DNA from: Croceicoccus hydrothermalis
Lineage (GTDB): Bacteria > Pseudomonadota > Alphaproteobacteria > Sphingomonadales > Sphingomonadaceae
NCBI RefSeq assembly: GCF_022378335.1
Contig: NZ_JAIQCI010000011.1
Location: 1-64,000 of the forward strand
Reading direction: 5' to 3'
Length of the DNA stretch: 64,000 nt
In this document: positions 8,112-15,933 of the stretch, piece after piece
Numbering within the stretch: position 1 is the stretch's first letter
Layout: each line of letters opens with the position of its first letter
Position numbers and translations under genes: made by a program
The notes under the pieces: model-generated
The model's input: only the letters and a program-made list of their open reading frames with translations
Databases searched by the model: none
Told to the model about the DNA's origin: nothing

Positions 8112-8447
8112 ATGAACAACGTCAACCTTGTCGGCCGTCTGGCCAAGGACCCCATCGCCCGCGACAACGGCGACACCCGCATCACCGAGCTGACGCTCGT
8201 CACCGAACGCCCCCGCATCCGCCAGGGCAAGACGCAGAAGGACCCCGAAACCGGCTACACCATCACCGACGCCGAGTTCCACAAGGTCACCATCTTCAAC
8301 GGCATGGGAATGCCGATCCGCGAGCACAAGGCGAAGGGCGACCAGCTCGCCGTCACCGGGCGAATCCACTACACCCGCTGGAGGGACGCCGACGGCAACG
8401 ACCGCTACGGCTGCGAGATCATCGCCGAGAACGTGATGTTCATCTGA
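8112..8447 (+). CDS. ssb: Single-stranded DNA-binding protein, short form
   Basis: A 111-residue protein beginning MNNVNLVGRLAKDP, the canonical start of bacterial SSB. Further OB-fold strands follow: ITELTLVTER, DAEFHKVTIFN and DQLAVTGRIHYTRW, then a final strand ending ENVMFI. It would coat single-stranded DNA during transfer or replication of the element. It is much shorter than chromosomal SSB (about 150-180 residues) and lacks both the Gly/Pro-rich linker and the acidic DDxIPF tip that recruits partner proteins. GGAGG lies eight bases upstream within the shared GGAGGCTTA leader. A hairpin terminator follows the stop. Confidence 0.85.
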   Translation: MNNVNLVGRLAKDPIARDNGDTRITELTLVTERPRIRQGKTQKDPETGYTITDAEFHKVTIFNGMGMPIREHKAKGDQLAVTGRIHYTRWRDADGNDRYGCEIIAENVMFI

Positions 8448-8452
8448 CCAGA

Positions 8453-8478
8453 AAGGGCGGCGCTGCGGCGCCGCCCTT
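8453..8478 (+). terminator. Terminator hairpin after ssb
   Basis: An 11-base stem AAGGGCGGCGC pairs with GCGCCGCCCTT around a four-base loop, starting six bases after the ssb stop. The following TCTCGTTTC tract is only moderately T-rich, so it may be a leaky terminator. Confidence 0.7.
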
Positions 8479-8504
8479 CTCGTTTCACCCATCAGGAGGA
8501 ACCC

Positions 8505-8771
8505 ATGAAGGACTTCGGCCTCTTCGCCGAGCGCGATATCCCGCGCGCCGAGCGTATCATGCACGAGATGGAGCGTTATGCGGACCGACGCGAACGCTTC
8601 CTCAATGCCATCGACCTAGATGAACTCGATCGCGCAGCCGCGTTCGCCATTCTGCGCGACGACGACGATCTCGCCGAAACACTGGCATTCGGCCATCTGT
8701 ATCTCGCGCATCTCTATAACCTGGAAGCTCAACGCGCCGATATCGCGGCAAACCTTGCGATGGCGGCTTAG
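8505..8771 (+). CDS. Small acidic hypothetical protein
   Basis: An 88-residue protein, predicted all-helical, rich in Asp, Glu, Arg and Ala (starts MKDFGLFAERDIPRAE). AGGAGGAA sits six bases before the ATG, giving a strong ribosome site. No signal peptide or membrane segment is seen. It follows the ssb terminator, so it is probably expressed from its own promoter or by read-through. Family not recognised. Confidence 0.6.
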   Translation: MKDFGLFAERDIPRAERIMHEMERYADRRERFLNAIDLDELDRAAAFAILRDDDDLAETLAFGHLYLAHLYNLEAQRADIAANLAMAA

Positions 8772-8807
8772 CTGCCGTGCCGGTGTCAGCACTTGCGTGG
8801 TTTGCGT

Positions 8808-9128
8808 TCATTCGACCGGAGGTCGGCCAGAATCATACAAAGGGCCAAGACCCCAGCCTGGCGGCAGGTCCAGATCGGTTTGGTCCAAATAGGTCAGCGT
8901 TCCGGCCTTGTAGTGGTCGCTCTCTTCTAAATCCGCACGAGCAGTCCGCATCGCAAGCATCAAAGCCTGAATGCTGTCGATCCCGGCAGTTTCCTGGCTG
9001 CTAGTTCGGTCCGGCCATTGGATCCGCCAACGACAGCGATACTCGCCCCCGGGGGCAAGGACTGGCGCTTCGAAGTGCACTAACACTTCGCCGTCCGGTG
9101 CTGAAAAAGTGCGTTCCACGAATGCCAT
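8808..9128 (-). CDS. Hypothetical protein, possibly DUF6968-like
   Basis: A 106-residue minus-strand protein. The centre reads GEYRCRWRIQWPD followed by AGIDSIQALMLAMRTARADL, then a C-terminal LDLPPGWGLGPLY. This resembles small proteins I have seen annotated as DUF6968, but I hold that name only tentatively. It runs against the surrounding plus-strand genes and its 3' end faces the 8505 gene, so it is an independent unit. The protein-like conservation pattern (alternating hydrophobic strands, then an amphipathic helix) supports coding on this strand. Confidence 0.55.
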   Translation of the reverse strand: MAFVERTFSAPDGEVLVHFEAPVLAPGGEYRCRWRIQWPDRTSSQETAGIDSIQALMLAMRTARADLEESDHYKAGTLTYLDQTDLDLPPGWGLGPLYDSGRPPVE

Positions 9129-9360
9129 TGGACCACTTTATGCCGCCCAGCGACAATGTCTGCAATGGATCGATAGCCGAAAGGCAGGTTCTGCCGAAAC
9201 GAGTCATGTTGGGTGCCACGGCCAAGCAGATCACAGGAACCCAACAGATCGCCACCGGCACCGCCGGGGTGGCTCACGATCGTCTCGCCAAACCGATAAC
9301 AAATAACTCTCACACTGTAGTCCAAGTATGGCACGCGAGCTTGGCGGTCCGTCAAGGATC

Positions 9361-9467
9361 CGCGGTCCCCCCAATTTTCTCGACACCCCTCCGCTTCGCT
9401 CCAGGGCGCCGACAAAATCGGCTCCCCCGCGTCCCGCTTCGCGGCGGCCCTGCGGGCCGTCCCTGAC
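9361..9467 (+). repeat. Structured leader element, copy 1
   Basis: GC-rich non-coding sequence upstream of the DUF2493 gene. It contains GCGGTCCCCCCAATTT, then AAATCGGCTCCCCC, CCCGCTTCGCGGCGG and the hairpin GGCCCTGCGGGCC. The same blocks in the same order recur at 11787-11860 before another gene. The small hairpin differs between copies in a compensatory way (GGCC-TGC-GGCC in the other copy), which suggests a folded RNA. Function unknown. Confidence 0.6.
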
Positions 9468-9540
9468 CTCCCTGAGCATCGCGTGCCTGATGATGAGTGT
9501 CATCAAGAGGATGACGGATTCAGAAAATTGGAGGCTTATC

Positions 9541-10530
9541 ATGCAGAAGTTCAACTCATTCGCCGACCTCGCAAACGCCCGCATCCAGCTGGCAGACAAC
9601 CGCGAAGAGGTCACCGAAACCTACGATGGCGCATTCATCGAACACAGCGATCTGGCGAAACTCTCAATCGTCGAGGAGCCCGTCGCTGCCGAGATGCCCG
9701 ATCCCGACATGGCGCGCCGCGCGGTGGAGATGGCAATCGGCACGATCTTCGACGTCCTGAAAGACACGAGGATGGAGGAATTCGCGCAGCAGCTTGCCTG
9801 GGGGATGGTCAACTCCTTCCACATGACCGCCCGCCTGGCCGAAGGTCGCGAAGACGAAGCAGCGAAGAAACTGGGCGAGATGGCCCGGCACTTCGATCCG
9901 TCGGAAATCTACGCCGTCGAACTCGAAGAAACGCAGCTGCTCTGCCAGACGCTGCAGGGTTGCCGCGAAGCGCTCGAAGCCATGCGCGACCACGCCTCGG
10001 ATGTCTACCGGGTCGAAACCGGCCGTCCATTCACCGCCACGCGCGGATCGCAGGTCAGCAAGAACGGGGTCACCGCCTCACAAATCCAGGCACGGGACTA
10101 CCTCGCTGCAAGGGCGCAGGAACGCCGCGCGCAATACACTCCTGAGGGACCGATGGTGGTCGTCTCGGGCGGACAAGAGGGCTGGCACGACCACCACATG
10201 ATCTGGGACATTCTCGACGACATAAAGGCCCGCATCCCGAGCATGGTCCTCGCAACGACCGGAATGCGCAAGGGCGTCGATGCAATGGCCGCCTCGTGGG
10301 CGCAGGCAAACGGGGTCAAGACGATCCTCTACATGCCCGACCGGAAGCTCGGAAATCGCGCCCCGTTTGTCCGCAACGAGAACCTCGTAAAGCTCCGCCC
10401 GGTCGAAGCGCTAATCTGCGAAGGTTCCGGCATCCAGGCGAACCTCGCCCAGCGTCTCCGCACAGCCGGGGTGCCCTTGCACGTACGGCGCCTCACACAG
10501 CAGAGCGAGACCATCGCGCGACGGGCGTAA
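9541..10530 (+). CDS. DUF2493 (SLOG-like) domain protein
   Basis: A 329-residue protein. The N-terminal 200 residues are helical and unrecognised. The C-terminal part begins GPMVVVSGGQEGWHDHHMIWDILDDI and continues TGMRKGVDAMAASWAQANGV, which is the DUF2493 pattern, a Rossmann-like SLOG-superfamily fold thought to bind nucleotides. Family members are frequent on alphaproteobacterial plasmids. I chose ATG 9541 because ATTGGAGGCTTATC directly precedes it and the upstream in-frame extension reads through the structured non-coding leader. A strong terminator follows the stop, so the gene seems monocistronic. Confidence 0.75.
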   Translation: MQKFNSFADLANARIQLADNREEVTETYDGAFIEHSDLAKLSIVEEPVAAEMPDPDMARRAVEMAIGTIFDVLKDTRMEEFAQQLAWGMVNSFHMTARLAEGREDEAAKKLGEMARHFDPSEIYAVELEETQLLCQTLQGCREALEAMRDHASDVYRVETGRPFTATRGSQVSKNGVTASQIQARDYLAARAQERRAQYTPEGPMVVVSGGQEGWHDHHMIWDILDDIKARIPSMVLATTGMRKGVDAMAASWAQANGVKTILYMPDRKLGNRAPFVRNENLVKLRPVEALICEGSGIQANLAQRLRTAGVPLHVRRLTQQSETIARRA

Positions 10531-10538
10531 CGCCCTTC

Positions 10539-10578
10539 GGGAGGCTCCGGCATCCGCCGGGGCCTCCCTTCTTCTTTT
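10539..10578 (+). terminator. Rho-independent terminator after the DUF2493 gene
   Basis: GGGAGGC-T-CCGG (10539-10550) pairs with CCGGGGCCTCCC (10557-10568) around a six-base loop. TTCTTCTTTT follows. Confidence 0.85.
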
Positions 10579-10976
10579 GTCGTGCATTACCGCGGCTCGG
10601 GGGCATCGAGCCCCGTCGCCGCGGCGGGGAGGCGGCTATCGCCGGTCGATTGCAAAGCAGCGGGACAGAACGAACGCCTCGCACAAGAACATCATAACAC
10701 CGGTCCGCCGGATCGCTCGCCAGCAGGTGCCTGACGACACCGTGCGGCATCGCGCGGCGGACCTGCCACAGGACAAATCGCGAGCGCAGGAGCGGCCGTT
10801 GTCGGCCGCAGCAAGATGCACCGTCAGTGGCCGGCGCCGGCGGTCCCTTGCAGGCGGTCGGCCATGCGGCCGAACTCGCCATGCGCGGTCCGCCTCGCTT
10901 CGGATCACAAGCCCGCCAGGACGAGCAATGAAAGATGAGGGGGAGGGGAGATGACGAGCAACAGCAGGAGGAAAAG
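10579..10976. other. Non-coding interval
   Basis: About 400 bases without a convincing gene. It starts with a second GC-rich hairpin (CGGCTCGGGG, loop, CCCCG-CGCCG near 10590-10618). It ends with the purine tract GATGAGGGGGAGGGGAGATG (10935-10954), which lies in a possible eight-codon ORF starting at 10928. Similar purine tracts occur at 2546-2560 and 6154-6173. Confidence 0.45.
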
Positions 10977-11537
10977 ATGCTCGTCACGTTTCGCATCATC
11001 GACACCGAAACACACCTTCACTAGACCCCGGCCATCCTCAGCGCACGCGAGCTCGCCGCACTGTGCCAACTCCTATCGGACAATTCGCTCATGCCCGACC
11101 TCGACAACGGCGAGACGGAAGGATCCGCCTATCACTTCGAAGTCGCTGCCAATGGCTTGGCACTGGCGACCTTCGCCCGCGTTCTGTCCTTCCGAACGGA
11201 TGTCATCGCCGTCGTTGAAGAGGCCCAATTCCTCGGCCGAACGCTGCGCATCGAACGCTCGGAATCGCAACTCAACACGCTGCTGCGCGTATCGAACCAC
11301 ATCGCTCTTACGCCAGACCTCATGATGGCAGAAGAGCTCGCCCACAAAGCGCTCACCGCCCTCAGGCTCACACCCGATAAGCGGACGATCCGACTGTCCA
11401 AGCTGCAAGAGCTGTTGCAGAACCCCTCAACCTCAAAAGCATTCGAAGATCAGCAAATTGGCACGATCTTCGACGCGTTGGCACGCGTCGCGTTCGTGGA
11501 TTGCGGAGAGCAAATCCCGCGTCTCGAATGGGCATAA
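10977..11537 (+). pseudogene. Hypothetical gene interrupted by an in-frame TAG
   Basis: From ATG 10977, which is preceded by the ribosome site AGGAGG, the frame reads MLVTFRIIDTETHLH and then TAG at 11022-11024. It continues in the same frame without further stops to 11537, giving 186 sense codons in total. The segment directly after the stop (TPAILSARELAALCQLL) is as protein-like as the rest, which suggests that the ancestral gene was continuous. A shortened protein could begin at ATG 11091 (148 residues, starts MPDLDNGETEG) but lacks an obvious ribosome site. Family not recognised. A terminator hairpin follows. Confidence 0.6.
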
Positions 11538-11594
11538 GCCACCTACATTATTTTCCGACCGACTAGCGAAGCCTCCACGCTATCGGAAACCTCG

Positions 11595-11631
11595 AAGGGC
11601 GCCCGGCTATCGCCGCGGCGCCCTTCCTTTT
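11595..11631 (+). terminator. Rho-independent terminator
   Basis: AAGGGCGCC (11595-11603) pairs with GGCGCCCTT (11617-11625) across a 13-base loop, followed by CCTTTT. It sits about 60 bases after the stop of the interrupted gene. Confidence 0.75.
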
Positions 11632-11786
11632 GCATGATGCTATCGCGCCGGGCACTGCCCCGCCTCGCTGGCAATCCTTACCGGCGCCTGCGCGCCTCGG
11701 ATTGCGACGCCTCGGCAGGGCAGGGAGGGAAAACCTTATCACAGCCTTCCCATTGCACCACACGGGAGCGACCGCCTCAACGATCG

Positions 11787-11860
11787 GCGGTCCCCCCAAT
11801 TTGCTTCGCAAATCGGTTCCCCCACCGCCCGCTTCGCGGCGGCCTGCGGCCGTCGTTGAC
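11787..11860 (+). repeat. Structured leader element, copy 2
   Basis: This is a second copy of the element at 9361-9467. It has GGCGGTCCCCCCAATTT, a hairpin GATTTGCGAAGCAAATT-type segment, GGTTCCCCC, CGCTTCGCGGCGG and GGCC-TGC-GGCC. It precedes the gene at 11919, whose start also has the GGAGGCTTA leader. Order and spacing match copy 1, except that the first inter-block segment is shorter here. Confidence 0.6.
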
Positions 11861-11918
11861 CCGATCGCTCCCGCGCGCCCGCAGAAGCCCATCATTCATA
11901 AGAAGATGGAGGCTTACG

Positions 11919-12176
11919 ATGACCTACAATATCACCACCTACGCCGCGCAAAACACGCTTGCAGCCGATGCCATTATCGCTCGCTCGATCACTCTCGACG
12001 AGAAGATCCAACAGGCCGAGCGTCGCTCCTTCCACACCTTCTTTGACATCCACGTCATTGAGAACGAGGACGGCACCTACAGCCTCTTCGAAGAAGGCGA
12101 CTACGGGGCGATACCGAACCACCTGATCGACAGCATCACCTACACCGCTGACGGCAAGATGAGCGATGAGTTCTGA
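11919..12176 (+). CDS. Small acidic hypothetical protein
   Basis: An 85-residue protein beginning MTYNITTYAAQNTLAAD. It has a helical N-terminal half and a C-terminal half that reads FFDIHVIENEDGTYSLFEEGDYG, a probable beta-hairpin. GATGGAGGCTTACG directly precedes the ATG, the same leader used by ssb and the DUF2493 gene. The upstream in-frame extension crosses the structured leader and was rejected. A strong terminator follows five bases after the stop. The family was not recognised, but small proteins like this are typical of the backbone of such elements. Confidence 0.65.
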   Translation: MTYNITTYAAQNTLAADAIIARSITLDEKIQQAERRSFHTFFDIHVIENEDGTYSLFEEGDYGAIPNHLIDSITYTADGKMSDEF

Positions 12177-12180
12177 CACG

Positions 12181-12208
12181 GATGAGGGGCCTCGCGCCCC
12201 TCATCTTT
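12181..12208 (+). terminator. Rho-independent terminator
   Basis: GATGAGGGGC (12181-12190) pairs perfectly with GCCCCTCATC (12196-12205) around a five-base loop, followed by TTTCG. Confidence 0.85.
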
Positions 12209-12269
12209 CGTCTGTTTGAAATCGGTCGTCAGGGGCATCGAACCCCTGCCGACCGAGTGACGCATAGCG

Positions 12270-12509
12270 TCACGCCAGAGCCGCAGAACCCTTCGGTTGT
12301 TTCAGCAAATCGATCGCCACCTTCGGCTTCATCGCAGCGCTCAATTCCAGGATCTCGATCGCGTTGGGTCTGCCGACTTTCTTGACCAGCTTTTCCAGGG
12401 CTTTTTGCTGCTCTTCCTCCTCGAGTTCCGCGAGCCTCTTTCGACGCTCCTCAACCTCTTTCTGAGCCTGCTCCAAAGCCGCGCGTTCGCGTTCCACTTT
12501 AGACACCAT
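12270..12509 (-). CDS. Small coiled-coil protein
   Basis: A 79-residue minus-strand protein. Residues 5-45 form a strongly predicted coiled coil (VERERAALEQAQKEVEERR and following heptads rich in Glu, Lys and Leu), followed by VGRPNAIEILELSAAMKPK and a short tail. GAGGTGG lies five bases upstream of the ATG. A perfect 10-base inverted repeat 28 bases upstream of the start could be its operator. It is transcribed away from the transfer genes and borders the candidate oriT, so a role in plasmid DNA organisation is possible but unproven. Confidence 0.6.
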   Translation of the reverse strand: MVSKVERERAALEQAQKEVEERRKRLAELEEEEQQKALEKLVKKVGRPNAIEILELSAAMKPKVAIDLLKQPKGSAALA

Positions 12510-12537
12510 TTCACCACCTCGTTAGCGTTGCATCCGA

Positions 12538-12561
12538 GCGCGAATACTATCGTATTCGCGC
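12538..12561. promoter_or_regulatory. Perfect palindrome, candidate operator
   Basis: GCGCGAATAC (12538-12547) and GTATTCGCGC (12552-12561) form a perfect 10-base inverted repeat with a TATC spacer. It lies between the divergent coiled-coil gene and the transfer region. There is no T-tract on either side, so a protein-binding site is more likely than a terminator. Confidence 0.5.
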
Positions 12562-13214
12562 GATCTGCAGAACTGCTTTTTGGACACTGGGTTGGTCGGA
12601 TTTGTAGGCGGTGGAGATGGCGTTGTTTTCCGGATCCCTTACCGGCAATGCCGGCAAGGGACCGCGCTCTATTCGCTAGGTCCCCCGATCGCCCGGAACA
12701 ACGGGCGACCGGCGAACCAAGCTCACCGAGCCCATGCTTTGCATGGTCTCGGCCCATTCGGGTAACGATCGCATTCCGGCCCCATCATCCAGGTCACGCC
12801 GAAATGCCGATGCCCTGGAGAGCCGAATACGCCCTGGCTTACAGCCAAGGGCTATCGGCTCATTCGCCACCCCAAAACGGTCCGTCCTTACGGCCGATCA
12901 CCTTGCAGCAGGTCTCCGAGATCAAGACTCCTACCCACAGGACAGACTCAGGACAGTCGTACCCCTCCAAGTCCCTGATTTAGCACACCCTACACCGCAG
13001 CGCGGTAGGGGATTAAGACGGTATTACAGTCGTTTAGCCTCCATTTGCGGTCTTGCAAAATGTTTCAGGTTGGTCCCCGCTCGCGGAATTTGCCGACATT
13101 TCCGGTATTTACGCCTGCAACATCTTGCAAGACGCTTTCCACTTTCCTCCCGCTTTCAGCTGCTCTATAATCGACGCTGCGATATCCGAGCCATGCCCAC
13201 ACAACACTGTGGGA
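12562..13214. other. Hairpin-rich non-coding region, candidate oriT
   Basis: A 650-base gene-free region immediately upstream of the RHH, TraD and TraI genes, which is where oriT usually lies. It carries several hairpins: CCCTTACCGGC with GCCGGCAAGGG (12637-12661), TCGCCCG with CGGGCGA (12689-12708), CCATGC with GCATGG (about 12733-12747), and CCCTGGCT with AGCCAAGGG (12832-12851). A distal inverted pair GTCTTGCAA (13050-13058) and TTGCAAGAC (13125-13133) lies in its most AT-rich part. I cannot identify the nic site. No gene is credible here. Confidence 0.5.
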
Positions 13215-13511
13215 ATGGACATGAAAGAATCACTCAAGGGCGTCGGCGTCGGCCTCCCGCCCGGAATGCTTACAGAGCTCGACGCCTATGCGGCGACCAA
13301 AGGGCTCTCCCGTTCCGAAGCAATTCGGGTCGCAATTGCCGTAGGGCTCCCGATGCTCAAGCTCGGGCTCGCGGTAAACACCCAGCGCACCCTCGCAATC
13401 CTCGAACACACGCAGCTGGCGCTCTCCCTGCTCGTTGAGCGGCAATACCCCGACGACGCCGGCGCGCTGGTCGACATGGCCTTCCAGAACGTGGAAGAAT
13501 ACCATGCCTGA
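13215..13511 (+). CDS. Ribbon-helix-helix protein, likely relaxosome accessory factor
   Basis: A 98-residue protein. Its first half reads VGLPPGMLTELDAYAATKGLSRSEAIRVAIAVG, the ribbon-helix-helix layout: a short strand, a helix, a turn and a second helix with SRSEAIR. The second half is helical and likely mediates oligomerisation. RHH proteins such as TraY, TraM and MobC-type factors bind oriT next to the nick site. This one sits directly before the coupling protein and relaxase, and its stop overlaps the TraD-like start by eight bases. Two in-frame ATGs occur (13215 and 13221) and the ribosome site is weak for both. It may also repress the operon. Confidence 0.65.
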   Translation: MDMKESLKGVGVGLPPGMLTELDAYAATKGLSRSEAIRVAIAVGLPMLKLGLAVNTQRTLAILEHTQLALSLLVERQYPDDAGALVDMAFQNVEEYHA

Positions 13512-15930
13512 GGATATCCGCTTCAGCAAAAAAGCGGCCACGCTGACGCACGATTCCGCTCGCGGAAAAGTGGTGCGCAACACCGACAATTTCACGCGCG
13601 GATCGCAGCTGTTCCACCATCAGATGATGATGACCTGGGCAGGGGTCAGGTTGCCGATCTTCGTGTGGTTTTTCACCACCCTCGTCGTGCTGGTGATCCT
13701 CAGCCTTATCTACTTCCAGAAGCATGAGATCCAGCTGGTCCTCATGCGCACCTTATCGGTGCTATGGGACTGGGTCGCGCTCGACCCGCTGAAGTCTGTG
13801 AACCTCACGCTTCCGAGTGGCCGGATCGCCGAGATTACCATGCACGGCGTGCCCTTTCATCCGGCCGTCCAAGCCGCATGGGAAACCGCCAAGCGCATAA
13901 GCCTCGCTTCGGCTGTCGCAGGCGCCTTCATCTGCGCCCCTCTGACCATCTGGTTCGTCGACTATTCGCGCAAGCGCGGCAGTGAAATTCTCAAAGAACG
14001 TCACGAGCGCGGCGCCATCCTGATCGACCGCGAGACCCTCGCGGCCGAAGTGCGCCGCCACAACGCGATCGAGCACGCCAAAGAGTGCGCCGCACGTCAA
14101 CCGGCCGTCGCTCCCGACAGCGTCCTCAAGCAGACTGTCCGCGCCCGGACGCGGGCAGGATTTCACGTACCGTATCAGTTCGCCACGGTCCCGATGCCGT
14201 GGCGGCTCGAGCAAAGCCACGCCATGCTGATCGGCACCACCGGGTCGGGCAAAACCACCGAGCTGAAGAAGATCGTAAGGCAGGCGCGCGGACGGGGCCA
14301 CCGCTGCGTCATCTTCGACCTGACAGGCAGCTTCGTCGAAAGCTTCTACGACCCCAAGACCGACATTATTCTCAACCCGATGGATCGGCGCTGCCAGCCC
14401 TGGTCGATCTTCAATGACTGCGATAATTACGCCGAGTTCATGAGCGCAGCTTCGGCGCTCATTCCCACCGGCCATAACGCCGAAGACGACTTCTGGCAGA
14501 AAGCCGCGCGCACGCTGTTTGTCGAGATGTGCATGAAGATGCTGACGATGAACGTCCGCAGCAATGGCGGGCTCGCCTATTACCTGATGCAGGCGGACCT
14601 CAAATCGATCAGCCGCCAGCTGGAAAACACCGTCGCTGCCTCACTGGTCGCAACACAGGCCGCCAAGATGGCGGAATCGATCCGGGCGACCTTCACCGCC
14701 AACGCGAACGTGATGCGCTTCCTGCCCGAACCGGCCGCAGGTGAGGAGGGCTTCTCGATCAACAAATGGATGACCCAGGACGTCCAGGAGGGATCGATCC
14801 TCTTCATTACCTCGACCCATCCCGATCTCGTCCTCAACCGGCCTCTGCTGACCTTGTGGATGGACCTTGCGGTCAACTCCCTCTTCCGGATGGGACGCAC
14901 CCGCAACCTGCGCACCTGGTTTCTGCTCGACGAGGTCCACGCACTCCATCGGCTTCCTGCCATCGAGCATGGTCTGCAGACCGCGCGTGCTGTCGGCGGT
15001 GCCTTCATTCTGGGAATGCACTCGTTCGACAAGCTGGCCGAGACTTACGGCGAGAACGGAGCGGTCAATCTGGGCTCGCTCGCGCGCACCAAACTCGTCC
15101 TCGCAACAGCCGATATCGAGACGGCCAAGCGCTGCTCGGATTTCATCGGCAACCGCGAAGTGCGGCAGATGGATGAAGCCTACAGCTACGGCTACAACAA
15201 TACCCGCGACGCCTCGACGATCACGCCCCGCAAGCAGATCGAAAATCTCGTGATGCCCGATGACATCACGAACCTTCCATCGCTCCACGGCTTCGTCAAA
15301 TTCCCCGATGGTTTTCCCGCTGCGCGTATCAAGCTCGAATGGGAAGACTATCCGGTACGGGCCGAAGGCTTCGAGCGCGTCACGACCATGCGCGCCGCCG
15401 ACTTCACCCCTCCGTCCGATGATAGCGCGGATGTGGGGGAGGGCGGCCGGGAAGGGGATGCGCCCGAGAACGAGCCGATACCCGTCATGCAGATCGACGA
15501 GACCGAGAAGTCGGAAGCGGAAAAGGCGGCGGAGGTGTTGCGCGAGGCGGTCGAGGGCGGCGTCCAGCAGCATCACAGCGACGACGAGAAGCAGATCGCT
15601 ACTACCAGGGACGAGCGGGCCAGCTCAGAGCCCACTCAGACCCGGCCGGGCGACAAGCGATCGGTGCGCGGAAAACTGCGCTGGTCCGATCACGAAACAG
15701 ACCATCAGCGCGAGAAATCCCGCCAGCAGCGTAGCGGCGAGAAAGGCGATCGCAATCCGCTCACTGCGCGCCCGCAACGACCGGACCAGAAGACTTCGTC
15801 GCGGCAGCGGGAGGACGATCAGGAAAGCGAGATCACCCGCGAAGACCGCCGGGGGTTCGGCGTCGAGCAGAAGCACCGTGAAGCCCATCCGGAAGCCGAG
15901 AGCGACCTCGATATGGACGTGGAGCGCTAA
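13504..15930 (+). CDS. traD: TraD-like type IV coupling protein
   Basis: An 808-residue inner-membrane ATPase that brings the relaxosome to the type IV secretion channel. Two membrane segments are visible (about residues 50-71 and 133-152). A Walker A motif GTTGSGKT follows at 244-251 with the downstream signature CVIFDLTGSFVESFYDP. A Walker B FLLDEVHAL lies near 475-483. The last 170 residues are very polar and low in complexity (many Glu, Arg, Asp and Ser), probably a disordered tail for recruiting partners. I used ATG 13504 because it overlaps the RHH stop and places the first membrane segment correctly. An upstream in-frame ATG at 13435 runs through the RHH gene. Confidence 0.88.
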   Translation: MPEDIRFSKKAATLTHDSARGKVVRNTDNFTRGSQLFHHQMMMTWAGVRLPIFVWFFTTLVVLVILSLIYFQKHEIQLVLMRTLSVLWDWVALDPLKSVNLTLPSGRIAEITMHGVPFHPAVQAAWETAKRISLASAVAGAFICAPLTIWFVDYSRKRGSEILKERHERGAILIDRETLAAEVRRHNAIEHAKECAARQPAVAPDSVLKQTVRARTRAGFHVPYQFATVPMPWRLEQSHAMLIGTTGSGKTTELKKIVRQARGRGHRCVIFDLTGSFVESFYDPKTDIILNPMDRRCQPWSIFNDCDNYAEFMSAASALIPTGHNAEDDFWQKAARTLFVEMCMKMLTMNVRSNGGLAYYLMQADLKSISRQLENTVAASLVATQAAKMAESIRATFTANANVMRFLPEPAAGEEGFSINKWMTQDVQEGSILFITSTHPDLVLNRPLLTLWMDLAVNSLFRMGRTRNLRTWFLLDEVHALHRLPAIEHGLQTARAVGGAFILGMHSFDKLAETYGENGAVNLGSLARTKLVLATADIETAKRCSDFIGNREVRQMDEAYSYGYNNTRDASTITPRKQIENLVMPDDITNLPSLHGFVKFPDGFPAARIKLEWEDYPVRAEGFERVTTMRAADFTPPSDDSADVGEGGREGDAPENEPIPVMQIDETEKSEAEKAAEVLREAVEGGVQQHHSDDEKQIATTRDERASSEPTQTRPGDKRSVRGKLRWSDHETDHQREKSRQQRSGEKGDRNPLTARPQRPDQKTSSRQREDDQESEITREDRRGFGVEQKHREAHPEAESDLDMDVER

Positions 15931-15933
15931 GCC

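Noticed and set aside
12225-12260. tRNA T-arm-like sequence on the minus strand (stem AGGGG, loop TTCGATG, stem CCCCT)
   Set aside because: No matching acceptor, D or anticodon arm lies upstream, so it is not a tRNA gene. It could be an old attachment-site remnant but nothing else supports that.
12297-12983. Long plus-strand frame (228 residues) over the coiled-coil gene and the candidate oriT
   Set aside because: It is antisense to the coiled-coil gene and crosses many hairpins. The composition is not protein-like and there is no ribosome site.
13435-13503. Upstream start for the TraD-like gene
   Set aside because: It would overlap most of the RHH gene end and would add residues without a plausible fold. 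ATG 13504 has the usual overlap with the RHH stop.
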